A stretch of 64,000 bases of DNA from Rattus norvegicus. Lineage: Eukaryota > Chordata > Mammalia > Rodentia > Muridae. The translations under genes were made by a program, and so were the position numbers. Where the stretch lies: NCBI RefSeq assembly GCF_036323735.1, contig NW_026947367.1:1599001-1663000 (forward strand), given 5' to 3'. The notes beneath the pieces are model-generated. The model worked only from the letters and a program-made list of their open reading frames with translations. It searched no databases and was not told the origin of the DNA. Below are positions 36,745-50,605 of the stretch, in pieces (positions within the stretch are counted from its first letter, which is position 1; each line of letters begins with the position of its first letter).

Positions 36745-38874
36745 CTCCCAGATATCAGTGTCAGACACAATCTGCACTCTAGGAATCCAAAGCACGGAGT
36801 AATTTACTCTGAGCTGAGGACACAATACTTGTCTTTCCCTTCTTCCTTAGGACCAAAACCATCAGCTTTAAAGAAAACTGTGCCCTTCCCAACACTTGGC
36901 TTTGGAAAAAAGACATGAATGATATAAATTCTCCGACTTCCAGGAACCATAACTAGCAGGGAAGTCCAGATGCATCTGAGAGGCTCCCATCTCCTTATTA
37001 CCATATTTGGAAGGCTCCAATCAATACTATCTTTTCAGCAAACCTTCTCAACCACTACCCAGAAATGACTGAGATTTCCCATGGACCACATATTTCTTTT
37101 TTTTTATAACAAAGCAGAAGGCCAGCTTCCTTCTTCCCATCTTTGATCACTTCATCCTCTTTTTTCTCCTTCCCAAAGGCTGTTTATGCTGAATTAGAGG
37201 CCAAATAGTAAACCCTGGAGGTACTGAAGGACTACTGGAGAGGCAACTTCTGTCAGGACAACACTTGTTACATCACAGAAGAAACTAGGGATCTCCAGGA
37301 TACAACAGATTTTTTTAGATAGGCCTAATGGTGATGTCACTGAGAATTGCCATGGCCTACCTGCTAAAGTGTTTTCCTTTCAATGACCAGATTCGAGGGT
37401 GCCCTTGCAAGGTTTGTCTCCTGTGAAACAATGGAAACCTTTTCATACTACATGTCTTTAAAGCTAGAATCTTCTCTTTATTTCCTTAGTGGTTACATGC
37501 TCTGAAAGGAAAAGATAATCAGGAGCTTTGCATGGGTAGAAAAGATCTCGGAACATGGAGTGGAAGAGATTCCTCTGGATAATAATTTTATTACCAGGTC
37601 CATTACTATGACATACAGTTCAATATCCTAGGTTATCTCTGTTTCCCAAAGGCCAGCATTTTCCCTACAATCCTTTAATTGAATTCATATTTCATTACAG
37701 TTTCTCATTGTACATTCCTTGATAGGTGACTTTATATATTCCTGAATGTGAAGTGAAAAATTCTGTTTTCCAATTTCATGTTTTTTTGCAATGATTTTGG
37801 CAACCCAAGGGTCCCACCTAACGTTGAATATAAAAATGTAAATATTATGTACCTACTTCCAATGATGAACTTCCAAATCCTTAGTTTATCCAAAAATTTC
37901 CAGACATCAGAAAAGCTAAGGAAAACATGAAATATAGAATATGGTTCAGTAGTCTCATTAGACATCAGTTCTTTAATATCTAACTTCCTGTTCCTCTAGG
38001 ACCAGACGTGAAGGTTTTCGAGGTTTTACCATGGTTGTTACTTCAGGACAAACATAAAATTCAGGAGGATGTGCAGGGAGATGAATGGCTTAATGTCCAG
38101 GGAAACTTCAACTTCAATAGGTTCATAAGAACAAGAGGGAGGTGTTTGGAATTGCCATTTGTGGATTCTACATTCTTGACCTAGGTGTACATAATCCATG
38201 TGAAAATTCCACCTAACCTCTTAGCTGTAGGAGCCACCAAATGTATAGTTGGAACCAGATGTACATCTTTCCTGAGAGACACAGCTTGAGCAAGTCAAAT
38301 ACAGAAGAGAATGCTACTGGCAAACCAGTGAACCAAAAATGGATCTCTTGTTGGTAGTTTTTGAGAAAGAATTACAAGAGCTTAAGGGGATTTCAATTCC
38401 ATAAGAACAACAATGCCAGTGAACCAGAGCTTTCTGGTACTAAACCAATATTCAAAGACTGTACTTGGACAGACCTATGTGTCCAACTGCATATGTAGCA
38501 GTGGATGGCCTTGTTGGGAACAAATGGAAGGAGAAGTTCCTGGTCCAACCTAGGTTTAACTCTCAGTTCAAGGTAATATCAAGGTTCACTAAGTTAGGTT
38601 ATAGAAGAATGTTAGGGGGACTAGTTACGGGTCTTATGGACATGAAACTGGGAAAGAAAATCAAATTTGAAATTCAAATATAGAAATATCCAAATAAAAA
38701 AAGCAATAAAATTTGCTAAAAATTAAAAAAAATGAAATAAATTAAAGAAAAGACATCTGTCAGCTAATTACACATATTGACTCAGAAATCTAAAGGGTAA
38801 CTATCAGGAAATGGTAATCAGAGTAATACTAGTGGAAAGACTGAGATGATGAAGTCTCAACTAGAAGCTCTTCT
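36745..38874 (+). repeat. 2.2 kb tandem unit, middle block, unit 3
   Basis: 2,130 bp. Same block order. The embedded L1 3' end (38236-38735) lacks the 'actagataagattgatgaag...' stretch near its start, a unit-specific deletion. Confidence 0.85.
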
Positions 38875-40085
38875 CTCCCAAATATCAGTGTCAGACACAA
38901 ACTGCACTATAGGTATCCAAAGCATGGAGGCGTTTACACTGAGCTGAGGAGACAATACTTGTCTATCCTTTGTTTCTTCGGACCTTTTTCTTCAGGGCAA
39001 AAAGAGTGAAAGCCATGAGCTCTCACTAGAACAACTGTGCCCTTCCCAACAACTGACTTTTGGAATGAAGAAAATGATTATATAAACTCTCTGAATTCCA
39101 GAAACCATATCAAGCAGGGAAGTCCAGATGATAATGAGAGAATCCCAGCTCTGGATTCCCATGTGTGTAAGGCTCAGATCAAGGCTATCTCTTCAGATAC
39201 AACACTCAACGCCTACCCAAGACTCACTGAGCTTTCCCATGGACCATTTATTTCTTCCTTTTTTTATACAAAGAGAGAAGGCCAGCTTCCTTCTCTTTTA
39301 TCTCCCTAACAAATGGCTGTTTAGCCAGAATAAGAGGTCAATGAGTTAACCCTAGAGGTCCTCAAAGAATATCCAAGAGGCAGTTGCTGTCACCATGACA
39401 CTTGTGACATCACAGAAAAGCTAGAGCTCTTCAGGATACAAGAGATATTTCAGGGAGGACCTAATGATGATGTCACTGAGAACTGCCATGATCTAACTGT
39501 TGAACAGCTTTCTTTACATTGACCAGATTTGAGGGTTCCCTTTCCAAGAGTGTCTCTTGTGACACACTGGAAACCTTTAAATACTATATATCTCTAATGC
39601 TGGAGACTTCTCTTTGCTTCATTAGTACGTACATGTTCGGAATAGAGAATGTTGGTCAGGGGCTTGGCATGGGTATAAAGATCTAGGAACATGGGGTGGA
39701 GGAGATTATTTTGGATAATAATTCCACTCCCAGTTCCATTCCTGTGACATACAGTTCAAGTTCCTAGGTTTTCTCTGTTTCCCAAAGTCCAATATTTTCC
39801 TTCCAGACATTTAGGTGAATGAATATTGTATTACATTTTTTTATTGTACATTCTTTGAAAGGAGACTTTATATATATTACTGAATGTGTACTCAAATATT
39901 CTGTTTTCCAATTTTAATTTTTGCAATGATATTGGCAACAAAGTTGGCCCAGCTAAAGCATGAATATAACAGTATAAATATTGTATACCTACTTCAAATG
40001 ATAATCTCTCAAATCCTTAATTTAAGCAAAAATTACCAGCCATCAGTAAAGCAAAGGACAATATGGACTTTAGAATGCGGTTCAG
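38875..40085 (+). repeat. 2.2 kb tandem unit, middle block, partial unit 4
   Basis: Follows the array consensus to 'caaaggacaatatggactttagaatgcggttc' and diverges near 40085, before the embedded L1. Contains a 90-codon open frame (39037-39309) related to that at 22069. Confidence 0.8.
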
Positions 40086-40600
40086 ATTTTCTTTTAGGCT
40101 TGAAAAATTTTGCGAAGAAGGTTTTGTGGGTGTATTTGTGTCTTTATCCCTCCATTGCTGGTCTTTCCAGTCAATGGGATTTGGCCTCTTAATGTTTCAT
40201 ATCACCAATGTACGTCACAGCTTAGGTCACCCCATTGATTCGTGGGTACCTCCATTATACCAGGTCTCTTTCTCTTCCTGGAGGTTTCTCCCACCTCCTC
40301 ATCTCTTAAAGTTCAAGATTTCCTTTCTTTCTCATGACTATCGGGTCCTATCTCCTGTCCCTTCACACACAGGATCCATTCTCCTCTTCCTTCCATCTCT
40401 CATCTAGTTCCTTTCCTCAATCGGCCTCCTAGACTATTTTATTCCCCATTCTAAGTGAGAGTCAATCTTATGCACTTTGGCCATTCTTCTTGTTTATCTT
40501 CTTTGTACCTTTAAGCTTTGTGGAGGATGTCCTGTAGTTTATGGATAATATTACTTATAATTGAGCAATTTCAACAACCCTCTTGATCATATTTTACAGT
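40086..40600 (-). mobile_element. Old L1 3' end fragment
   Basis: The pyrimidine-rich plus strand ('agactattttattccccattctaagtgagagtcaatc', 'cttctttgtacc...tgtggagg') fits the reverse complement of an ancient rodent L1 3' end. Degenerate; boundaries approximate. Confidence 0.5.
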
Positions 40601-40975
40601 AGTATGTTAAAATTGAAAATTATAATTTAGTATGAGTGAATGTCATGAGGACCAAATTTAAGTAAAAAGAAACTTAAAACAAGATCAAATCACAGATTTT
40701 AAAAATTGACCTAATAATAAAAATTCTCTACTATCATAAGGAATTATTATATCACAGGCAATTTTTAAGTGGTACCATAAATTTGGCAGACAAATGATGT
40801 TTTTAACAAGTAATTATGGATAATATGACTAAGATCAAATAAGATAAATATATTATTTTCATTCTGATATCACTTCCTGGCGTTTTTCCTCAAACATGAT
40901 GTTTATAGCATTGAACATTATGGTATTAGTTTTAAATTTTAATATTTATTTTAACCTAACCTATAAAGTAACAGG
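40601..40975. other. AT-rich DNA, nothing recognised
   Basis: No coding frame or repeat signature seen. Confidence 0.45.
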
Positions 40976-41400
40976 TTGCCATATGTTATGTTTGTAGACA
41001 ATCACCCTCATCCTCGCTTCCTCAGTTCTTTGTTTCCGCCTGCCCTATGTCCCTCACCACTTATACTAGTCTCTCTTCATTATTCTTGCTTCTAGATTCA
41101 TATCCCACATGCTCAATATCTTCCATACCACACTGTTTAAAACCCTACTCTCTAATCTCTGTGACGTATACCAGTTAAATGAACTCAAACCACCCACAAC
41201 TTCACATAAATACAAGTATATTAAAAGGAGATTCTTTGATCTCTTTGAAAAAGAACACATGGTATTTGCCTTTCTAAGTCTTTGTTACCTTACTCGGTTT
41301 AGTTTTCCTAGGGAGAATGAAGTACCATTGTGTATATTGTCACATTATTATATATCTATGTATCAATGAATATTCATTATGATTCTCAATAAAAGCAATA
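40976..41400 (-). mobile_element. Probable very old L1 fragment
   Basis: 'aaaaagaacacatggtatttgcctttctaagtctttgttaccttactc' resembles the reverse complement of the region near the end of an ancient L1 ORF2/3' UTR. Highly diverged, so confidence is modest. Confidence 0.4.
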
Positions 41401-41447
41401 GATTTATTTTTGAAAAACGATGAGAAAGCTCAGATAGAAAAGTCAAG

Positions 41448-41481
41448 AAACTAAGAAACTAAGAAACTAAGAAACTAAGAA
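41448..41481. repeat. 10-bp tandem repeat
   Basis: aagaaactaa-type units repeated about 3-4 times. Confidence 0.8.
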
Positions 41482-41685
41482 AATTTCAAAGATAAATATG
41501 ACGAACATATTTGTGTTTATATTAACTGGAGCAGTGTGTGTTAAAGTTAATAAAGGATGTGGTATTTATAATATTTTTATACTAATAAAATGTAGAATAT
41601 TCAATAATTTAGAGAATACTTATAAAATTGTTCATCACTAAGTTATATTTCCACTAAAACTGTAATCTTTTTATAAACTATTTTA

Positions 41686-41720
41686 CATATATATATATAT
41701 ATGTATATGTATATATATAT
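41686..41720. repeat. TA-rich microsatellite
   Basis: Interrupted (TA)n with tatgtata variants. Confidence 0.8.
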
Positions 41721-42871
41721 TTTACCTTCAAAATAAAGAATATTAAGAAGTTAGTCATAAAATTCAATAACAACACCAAAGACGAATTATATGAATAACC
41801 AACAGAATAGGAGATATTGCAAACCTCTCCAGTTAAATTAAGAGACTTAGAAAAGTGATAGCATTTTAATAGAAAGGCACATGGCAAACAAGATACAATA
41901 AAATCTTGAAACTATACTAAGATGGTTACTATTCATTCCTATGTGCTAAGATTTCATCAACAAGCATGGTACATGAAGATAATGTATATGTCAGAAAAAT
42001 TAATTCATGTTTAACATAGTAACTTTCTTCATAAAACCCAAGCAGACACTTCTCTTTTTTGTTGCTTAAAAAGTATGTACAAAGCACGGCTTTTGATTAT
42101 AACACTAATATTTCAAAACTATCATTAAATATGCAAAGATCTTAACACAAAACCCATAGTTTTCATAGCAACCATACAAACTTAAGAAGGAAAAGAAAAC
42201 ATTTTTAAGTACATAGATGTGCGTAATGAAGTCCCCACCTTACCAGTAACAGATGGGTCAAATTTATTGTTCTATGTATTACATAGAATACTCTATCCCA
42301 GTTCACTGTTCCTTAGCATATGTTTTTCCTCATCTTTCTCTGTTACTTATCTTCTGAAAGCAGGTGGTATTTCTCATAAAATTAGTTCAAATCATCCAAT
42401 CTTCACTCCAACAAAAAGAAGGTGTTGACATTAGAGGAAAACCAATTAAAGGTTCTCATTTTTTATTGTGCAAAATTTTATGTATGATTTTGTATGCTTA
42501 ATATGCTTCTACACCTTAGTGATGACAATTCAAAATTGGCATGAAATCCATCATTCTTAATTCACAATGTAAATGCCCTTTAGCTAATCACAGAAAAGCC
42601 TTCAAAGTGTATTTACATAGGATTATTTAGTAAAAATTCAACTTATAGTTTAAGGGGAATAGTGATGTAAAACATCTTTTCTTACATTTTCGTTGCCTTC
42701 ACATTATTTTATAGCTAAGAGATTTCATTAGAATCAAGAAAGAATTGTTAACATCTTACTAAAATAAAATGAGAATTTTCTCTGTATAATACAGAACTTA
42801 TTCTTGAAAATTTTTGTGACACTGTTTCTTTTATATCCCTGGCAGTACCAGAACTCACTATCTCTTTCACC

Positions 42872-42874
<3 letters not shown>
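41721..42874. other. AT-rich intergenic DNA
   Basis: No supported gene; open frames are 69 codons or fewer with no coding features. Confidence 0.45.

Positions 42875-42935
<61 letters not shown>
42875..42935. repeat. (TC)n microsatellite
   Basis: About 30 uninterrupted TC repeats, directly abutting a B1 fragment and seemingly replacing the part of B1 that would normally be there. Confidence 0.92.
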
Positions 42936-42938
<3 letters not shown>

Positions 42939-43023
42939 GACCAAGCTGGCCTTGAACTTAGAGTTATGCCTGCTTCTGCTACCCAGTGCTAATATTAAAG
43001 GCCTGTGCCACCACACTCCGTGC
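42936..43023 (-). mobile_element. B1 SINE fragment
   Basis: 'tgtagaccaagctggccttgaactta', 'cctgcttctgctacccagtgct' and 'attaaaggcctgtgccaccaca' match the reverse complement of the left part of B1 (7SL-derived SINE). The 3' half is missing at the (TC)n tract. Confidence 0.85.
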
Positions 43024-44052
43024 TTTTCTACATCTTTAACAAGCTCTTGTCTGATTATATTCCAAATCTTATGAAGTTAGCTCCCTAAAGTACCTAGAAG
43101 AAATTCAGTATCAAAAATATATTTTGCACACCTAAATCCCTACTCCCGAGTTGCTGATTGATCTGCACACGTAGCAAGCTCTCTGAAGGAACTGAAAGCC
43201 ACAAATTTTTGCTTTCATTACAGGAATAAAGAAAAGGCCTGTTCACTGCACAATCTCATGATATCACGGAACAATTCTTCCAACACTACAAAGTGAAATC
43301 TTATATTGACTCCTGTACCTGAAGCCACAGTTTCTTTCCTTCTATTTAGTTGTGCTCATTGTCACCACCATTTCATTATAACCAGGTTTAACCCAAAGGT
43401 ATTCTCTGCCCCAAGAATTCATTTCTACTATATTGACATATTCAGTCATGTTCAGTTAAATTTAAGCACTGACCACACCAAAGTGAGGATTTATATAATA
43501 TCCAACAGAAACATAGGAAGAAATGCTACAAAAATAAATTTATACTGAATAAATAATCAAAATGTGTTTTATTTGTTGTAACACAACATCTATCCATTTT
43601 CATTGTATTGATTGGTTCTGGGTATATTCACAAGCCAAGAAAATTGTATTTAAGCCCGGAAAAAAACTTTGAGATTTAGTTCTCTCTTTTATATAGACTA
43701 TGAAGACTAAACTTAGATATCAATGCTTAATAGAAAGCAATTTTACATGTTGTGTCATTTCACTGTTTCTCAGATTTTTTTGTATAATTGAAAGTGTATA
43801 GCTAAATCTTGTAATTTAATATTTTTCCCACTTCATTTCAATTTCTACTTTAACTCTGAGTAATAAGTCCAAATGGGATCTGATTACATATATTGGCCCC
43901 GTACGATTTTTTTAAAAATTATAAGGTAAAGTTTTATATGCTAGAAAGTACACTTTTGAGAGTACATTACACTGGAAATTTAGTTCATCCTTTTTCATTA
44001 GTTTTGTCTGAAAGACTATTATTTACAAATTTGTTTTAAATTTTTAGAAGTA
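43024..44052. other. AT-rich intergenic DNA
   Basis: No supported gene or repeat. Confidence 0.45.
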
Positions 44053-44116
44053 TTGTGTGTGTTTGTTTGTTTGTCTGTGAGTATGCCTGTTTGAGTATAC
44101 ATACATACATACATGT
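44053..44116. repeat. Tetranucleotide-like microsatellites
   Basis: A (TGTT)n-like stretch (about 44056-44078) and (ATAC)n at about 44097-44116. Confidence 0.75.
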
Positions 44117-45893
44117 ATATCTTTGACAATTCAAATATAATAAGACCAGAGAAAGTAGCTTGAGTGTTATTGATAATTTATGGACACTGAATTTTTGTAT
44201 ATGCTGTATATGTAACCTTGAAAATATGTACTGTATATTTTTTCAAAAGCATTGTTTAAATATGTATACTACATGAAGCACACTAATTGCAGTTTTAGCC
44301 TTTTCCACACTAATTTTATCTCTTTAGATGTCTAGAAAGAAATACACAGAAGCATGAATCATCTCTTAACTCCAAATGTAGGTAGACTCTATGATATATT
44401 TTGCTTTTTTACATGATTGCTCAACTTTAGTTCATAAATTATATATTTAATTTGCTCTATTTATGTTACAAAGGTGTGGCACATTGCTTTTGTAATGTGT
44501 GGCACGTTGTATATATGTATTCATTGATAACTTCCTTCTTTCAACAAACATTAAGAATAAATGATTTATAAACATTATTACAAAATCTAAGATCATTCAG
44601 TTTCTTCCATATTCAAATACCAAAATGCATAAATATAGAAAGAATTTCCTGATTTTGACTATTAACAGAAATATTTGATGTACCATTCCTATAAACAAAT
44701 TTTGATATATCCATTAAAATTTCTTCAATGAGTAGTTTATATAATAATGAAGGTAAGTATAGACATATTGTTAGAATATTTGAATCACAAATGATGTCAG
44801 TATTTTACATAGCCAAATATGCATAAACATGTAATTTTACACCTGAATTCCATAAACGTGCATTTATATATTTCCACTCAAAATCAGCTGGGTCCAACTT
44901 ACACGCATTCTCACAATTATACTCTTACACACACACATATGCATTCATTCTTGTAATTACATATTTAAACAGACATCCTTACTTTCATATGCATAGGGAG
45001 CAAGAGACCAAGCACCAGTGCAGAATGATGAGGTCCAATCTTTATAACATAAAGAAAAAAATCACTTCGACCCTTTTAATGCTAAGTGAATTAAACCCAA
45101 GTGTGTAAGAGAAAAGCCTTGTTCCTTTTGATAAGAGTAAGCATGCATTGCTATTAAGAAATGACCTGTTCTGTCCCATGGTAAGGAGAAACCTGCCTGC
45201 ACCTTCTGTTCTTTCCAGCTTCTTCTCTTTTCCTCTTCTCCTCTGTAATTCTGCAGATTGCCCTCTTATGTTACTTATAATATCTACATTATTCCTCTCT
45301 ACATTTCTTCTCAGCCCAGATATTTTTGGCTCAGTTCTACTAAGCTCAGTTCTCCTTAACTCAAAGCTGACTTTTCAGCTCTGTCCATCTCCAGGTCAGT
45401 CCATCTGTCTCTGTCCTTCCAGTTCAGTCCTTCTCTCTCAGTCCTTCTGTGTGACTTCTCTTTCTCCTCAGAACTTAAACATCTTTAAGAATATATGATC
45501 CCATATTACAATGTTCATCACAAGTTCATATGAAAGATCAAGCATAAATTGAAACATAATTTACAACCGAGAATTTTTACATCAATATCCATCAAGAGTG
45601 ATTATCTGGCGAAACATTCATCACCTGTGTCAGCTCCACAGGCTCACTGAAGATCCAAAACCATAGTTGTTAGTGATGTTATATATAGATAAACCCAGTT
45701 AATATCTTATATTAACTGTCCTTGCACCTGCAACAAATCGTTTGTTTTCTTTTTATGACTCTTGATAACTGTATTGCAACATCATGGAATGTGTTCTTAG
45801 TAGGAGAAAGTCTGTTTCCTATCTCAGAAAAATTAACTGTTGACACCAGGGACACCGGCAGAATTGTCACTGCAATTTTGACTATTAGAAAGG
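44117..45893. other. AT-rich intergenic DNA with a pyrimidine-rich stretch
   Basis: Mostly unassigned. About 45195-45475 is pyrimidine-rich and loosely repetitive, with recurring cagttct, cagtcc and ccttct words. It yields a 116-codon frame (45148-45498) of Leu/Ser-rich low complexity that I do not call a gene. It could be part of an old LTR element, but I see no clear LTR ends. Confidence 0.35.
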
Positions 45894-45901
45894 GACTTAT
45901 A
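45894..45901. repeat. TSD of ID element, left copy
   Basis: gacttata is repeated at 46004-46011. Confidence 0.7.
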
Positions 45902-45902
45902 C

Positions 45903-45998
45903 GGGTTCGGGGTTTAGCTCAGTGGTAGAGCACTTGCCTAGCGAGCGAAAGGCCCTGGGTTCAGTCCCAGCTCTGAAAAAAAGAAAAAGAAAAAAAAT
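45903..45998 (+). mobile_element. ID SINE (tRNA-derived), full length
   Basis: 'gggtttagctcagtggtagagc' to 'ggccctgggttcagtcccagctct' matches the rat ID family (tRNA-Ala/BC1-derived), with A-box-like 'tagctcagtgg' and B-box-like 'ggttcagtccc' pol III promoter parts. An A-rich tail (to 45998) and short TSDs complete it. High ID copy number is characteristic of rat. Confidence 0.93.
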
Positions 45999-46003
45999 AT
46001 AGA

Positions 46004-46011
46004 GACTTATA
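46004..46011. repeat. TSD of ID element, right copy
   Basis: gacttata, identical to 45894-45901. Confidence 0.7.
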
Positions 46012-46368
46012 GCAGTCCCACTATAATAGAGATTAATAACCATTGATATAATTTTAGGAATTATTGTAGAATCATTATTAAGACTAAAGAATTCATCTAT
46101 TTGCCTGTATAGTATCACTACAGACAGTAAAACTTCGTATGACTGCAGAGATCTGCTCCAAAGGGGTGTGCTATTACTCAATGATTGTTATATATGTCTA
46201 ATAATAACAACAGGAATAGCATTTAATAGCGTAAACTTTCCCAAAATGAATCCCTTACAACTTTGCTTAATAAGGGAGAACCAGTTGTAGATTATAAAAT
46301 AATCTGAAGCTGTGTATCTCAGGATGATCACCTGCTAGTTATTAGCCTGTCCTGTTATGGGTCCTGAC

Positions 46369-49300
46369 ACTTTCTTCTCAGTCTTACATGGTACCTTCTC
46401 AAAAACTGACAATCTGATCCATCATAAAACAGGCCTCAAGAGATACAAGATGTTTGAATTAATCCCATGCATCCTATGAGATCACTACAGACTAAGAATG
46501 GTATTCAATAACAACAAAAACAACCATAGTCCCACATATACATGGTAGCTGAAGAATGATTTACTCGATGAGAACTTGTTCAAGGAAGAAATAAAGAAAA
46601 AAATTAAAGACATTTCAGATTTTAATGAAAATGAAGGCATAACTTGGGAACACAAAAAAGCAATGCAAGAGGAAAACTCATAGCTCTGAGAGCCTCCACA
46701 AACAAACAGAAGCTATGATACACTAGCAGTTTGATAGAACACCTGAAATCTCAGAACCAATAAAAATCCAAAGACTAGACAGCAGGAAATAATCAAACTC
46801 AGGACTGAAATCAACCAAGTAGAAATGAAAGGAATTATATAAAGAATCAACAAAACCAGGAGCTGGCTCTTCGAAAAATCCAGAAATAGGTAAATCCCTT
46901 ATATTCAAATTAAAAATAACAAAATCAGAAATGAAATAGAGATATAACCAAAGAAAGTGAGGAAACTCAAAAAATTATCAGATCCTTCTATAAAAGCCTA
47001 TACTTAACAAGTGGGAATGTAAGGATTCAATGGATAAATTTCTAGAGAGATATAAGGTACCAAAGTTGAATCAGAATCAGATAAACCACCTAAATTCTCC
47101 CATAACTTGTAAAGTAGTAGAAGCAGTCATTAAATGTCTCCCAACCAAAAGATCCCAGGACCAGAAAGGATTAGTACAGAATTCTCTCAGACCTTCATAG
47201 AATACCTAATACCAATATTCTCCAAACTATTCCACAAACTTGAAATAGAAGGAACACTACGCAATTCCTTCTCTGATGCCACAATTATGCTTACAACTAA
47301 AGCAAACAAAGACCGAAAAAAGAAAGAGAATTTCAGACCAATTTATTCATGAATATCCCTGCAAAAATTCTCAGTAAATTTCTTGCTAGTCAAATCAAAG
47401 AACACATGAAAACAATGATCCATCATGATCAAGTAGGCTTCATCCCAGAGATACAGGGATGGTTCAATATACAGAACCTGATCACTAATCAAACTAATCC
47501 CACTATAAAAACAAATTCAAAGAAAACAAAACAAGCAATCATTTCATTAGATGCTGAGAAAGCATTTTACAGAACATAGCCCTTCATGTTACAAGTCTTG
47601 GAAAGATCAGAAATTCAAGGACCATACTGAACTCAATAAAAGCAATATACAGCAAACCAGAGGCCAATATCAAACTAAATGGAGAAAAACTTAATGCAAT
47701 CCCACTACAATCAGGAACTAGACAATGATAACCACTCTCTCCCTACCTTTTCAATATAGTATTCAAAGCCCTAGCCAGAGTAAACAGAAAACAAATGGAT
47801 GTAAAGGGATACATATTGCAAAGGAAATTTTCAAAATGTCACTATATGCAGATGTTGTGACCCGACAATTTCCACCAGTGAATTTCTAAGCAGATAAACA
47901 GCTATAGCAGAGTGGAAGAGTTTAAAATTGATTCAAACAAATCAGTATCCTGCCTCTGCTCAAAAGAGAAATAGGCTGAGAAAGAAATTACAGAAATGAC
48001 ACCCTTGACAATAGTGAAAAAGCTTATAAAATACCTCTGTGTGACTCTAACCAAGCAAATGAAAGATATACATGACAAGAACACAACTGTCTGAAAAAAA
48101 TAAATTGAAGAAGATCTCAGAAATTAGAAAGATCTCCCATGTTCATGTATTGGCAGGTTTAATATTGTAAAAATGGCCATCTTGCCAAAAGCAACCTACA
48201 GATTCAATGCAATCTCCATCAACATTACAACTGATTTCTTCACAGACATAAAAATGGCAGTTTGCAAATTTATATGGAATAAAAAAAATCCCAGGATAGA
48301 GAAAACTATTCTTAAAAATAAAATCATTTGGGGAAATCACTATCCCTGAGCTCAAGTTGTATTACAGAGCAATGGTGAGGAAAAACTGTATTGTATTGGT
48401 ATTGAGACAGTCAGGTATAAAAATGGAATAGAATGTAAGACCCAAAAATGAACCCACACAGCTATGGCCACTTGATAATTAACAAAGGATCTAAAACCAT
48501 ACAGTGGAAAAAAAAGATAGCATTTTTTAAAAATTGTGCTGTTTCAACTGAAGGGCAGAAGGTAGAAGAATGCAAATCAATCCATTCTTATCTCCTTGTA
48601 CAAAGCTCAAGTAAAACTGGATTAAAGAACTCCAAATAAAACCAGATACACTGAAACTAATTGATAAAAAGCAGGGGAAAGCCTCAAACAGATTGGTACT
48701 GGGGAAAATTTCCTCAATAGAACACCAAAGGCTTTTGTTCTAAGATCAAAAATTGAAAAATGAAACTTCATAAAATTTCAAAGTTTCTCTAAGACAAAGA
48801 ACACTGTTATTACTTCCATACAGCAACTAACAGATTGGGAAAAGATCTTTACCAATCCTATATCCGATGGAGTGCTAATATCCAATATATACAAAAAAAC
48901 TCAATAAGCTATCCTCCGGAGAATCAAATAACCCTATTTAATACTGGGCTACAGTTCTAAACAAAAATTCTCAACTGATGAATATTGAATGGATGAGAAG
49001 CACCTAAAAATGTTCAACATCCTTACTCATTGGGGAAATGCAAATCAAAACAATCGTGAAATTCTACCTCATACCAGTCAGAATGGCTAAGTCAAAAAAG
49101 TCAGGTGACAACAGTCTCTGTCAAGGATGTGGAGAGAAAGGAACACTCTTTCACTGTGGAAATTACAAGCTCTTAAAATCACCCTGGAATCCAGGCTGGA
49201 GCTTCTTCAGAAAATTGAACATAGTATTTACTACCTGAGGATCCAGCTGTACCATTGGATGGCATATACCCAAAACTTGCTCCAACCTACAACAAGGACA

Positions 49301-49554
49301 CATGCTCCACTATGTTCAGAGCAGCCTTATTTATAACAGACAGAAGCTGGAAAGAACCCAGATGTCCCTCAAAAGAGGAACAGGTTGATATAATGTGGTA
49401 CATTTACACAATGGTGTGGTATGCGGCTATTAAAAAGAATGACTTCATGAAATTCATAGGGAAATGGATGAAACTAGAAAATATAATCCTGAGTGACATA
49501 ACAAAAACACAAATAAATGCACATAGCATGCCCTCACTAGTAAGTGAATATTAG
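46369..49554 (+). pseudogene. L1 ORF2 remnant
   Basis: ORF2 fragments in several frames: 47134-47352 (region before the reverse transcriptase core), 47349-47579 (HDQVGFIPEIQGWFNIQN), 48448-48639, 49038-49238 and 49255-49554 (C-terminus). The FADD position reads as a changed sequence ('tatgcagatgttgtg', YADVV at about 47845). Many stops and indels; no function expected. Confidence 0.85.
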
Positions 49555-50605
49555 CCCAAGAGCTCATAATATCCACCATAAACTCATATGCACTCTGAAG
49601 CTTAACAAGAAAGGACAAAGGGGGATTGCTTCATTAACAATTAGAAGGGGGAAGAAAATTTTCATGGGAGTCAGATGGAGGAATCACCCTGTGTGAGAGA
49701 GGGGAGTGAAATAGAAAAATAGGAGATCAGGATAAGATGTTGGAAGAAACAGGGAAAAAAACAGAGGACCAGGAAAATTAGTATAGAGAGAAGGAACAGT
49801 TGAGGATGGGGGTAACCTCTAGGATAAACCAGATACTAGGAATGCGACAGGTTCCCTGGACCCAATACTGATGACATTGGCCAACATCAACAATAACACT
49901 GAAATTAACATGAAGACACCACCTCCAGTAGATAGACATGGCCCCCAGTGTAAGGATGGGACCACTCACCCATCTCAAATATATTCAGAGTTATCCTGTC
50001 TAATGGAAATGCAGAGGGGAAAGTGGGGCAGAGGCTGAAAGAAAGGCCATCCAGAGATCTGCAGACACCAACCTGGACACTGTTGCTGCTGCTGATATGT
50101 GCTTGCAAACAGGAGTCTGATATGCCTGTCCTCTGAGAGGCTTTGCCAACACCTGACTGAGACAGATGCAGATATTCACAGCTAACCATTGAACTGAACC
50201 TAGACATCCCAATGGAAGATGTAGGGGAAGGGCTGAAGGGGCTGAAGGGGATTGTTATTAGAGATAGAACAACGATATCAATTAACCAGACCCCTCAGGG
50301 AACCCATGGACCTAACCACCAACCATTGAATATACATGTTCTGGTACCCTACAAATGTAGCAGAGAATTGCCTCATCTCACATCAGTGGAAGGGGAAGCA
50401 GTTGGTCCTTAGTAGCTTGATGTCCCAGAGAAGAGCGAATCTAGAGGGGTGAGGTAAGAACGACTGGGGGTGTTGGGGACGCACGCTCTTAGAGACAAAG
50501 AGGAAGAGTATGTGGTGGTGGGGATTATAGAGGCGGACCGGAAAGGGGGCAATATTTGAAATGCAAAGAAATACAATTGTTAATAATAGTAATAATAAAG
50601 GCAAC
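46369..50605 (+). mobile_element. Old 5'-truncated L1
   Basis: Begins within the endonuclease region ('tttcttctcagtcttacatggtaccttctc'), runs through degenerate ORF2 to SEY at 49554, and then has an old-type 3' UTR ending 'atttgaaatgcaaagaaatacaattg' near 50605. The 3' UTR differs from that of the young L1s, so it is an older family. Confidence 0.85.

Noticed and set aside
32356..40085. Regularly spaced repeats as a possible CRISPR array
   Set aside because: Units are about 2.2 kb, the DNA is mammalian, and there are no short repeat/spacer patterns.
45148..45498. 116-codon Leu/Ser-rich frame
   Set aside because: Pyrimidine-rich low-complexity DNA; no homologous frame or gene context.
45903..45975. 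tRNA-like sequence with A-box and B-box
   Set aside because: It is an ID SINE with an A-tail and TSD, not a tRNA gene.
44117..46000. Possible LTR retrovirus fragment
   Set aside because: No paired LTR ends, primer-binding site or viral protein motifs could be seen.
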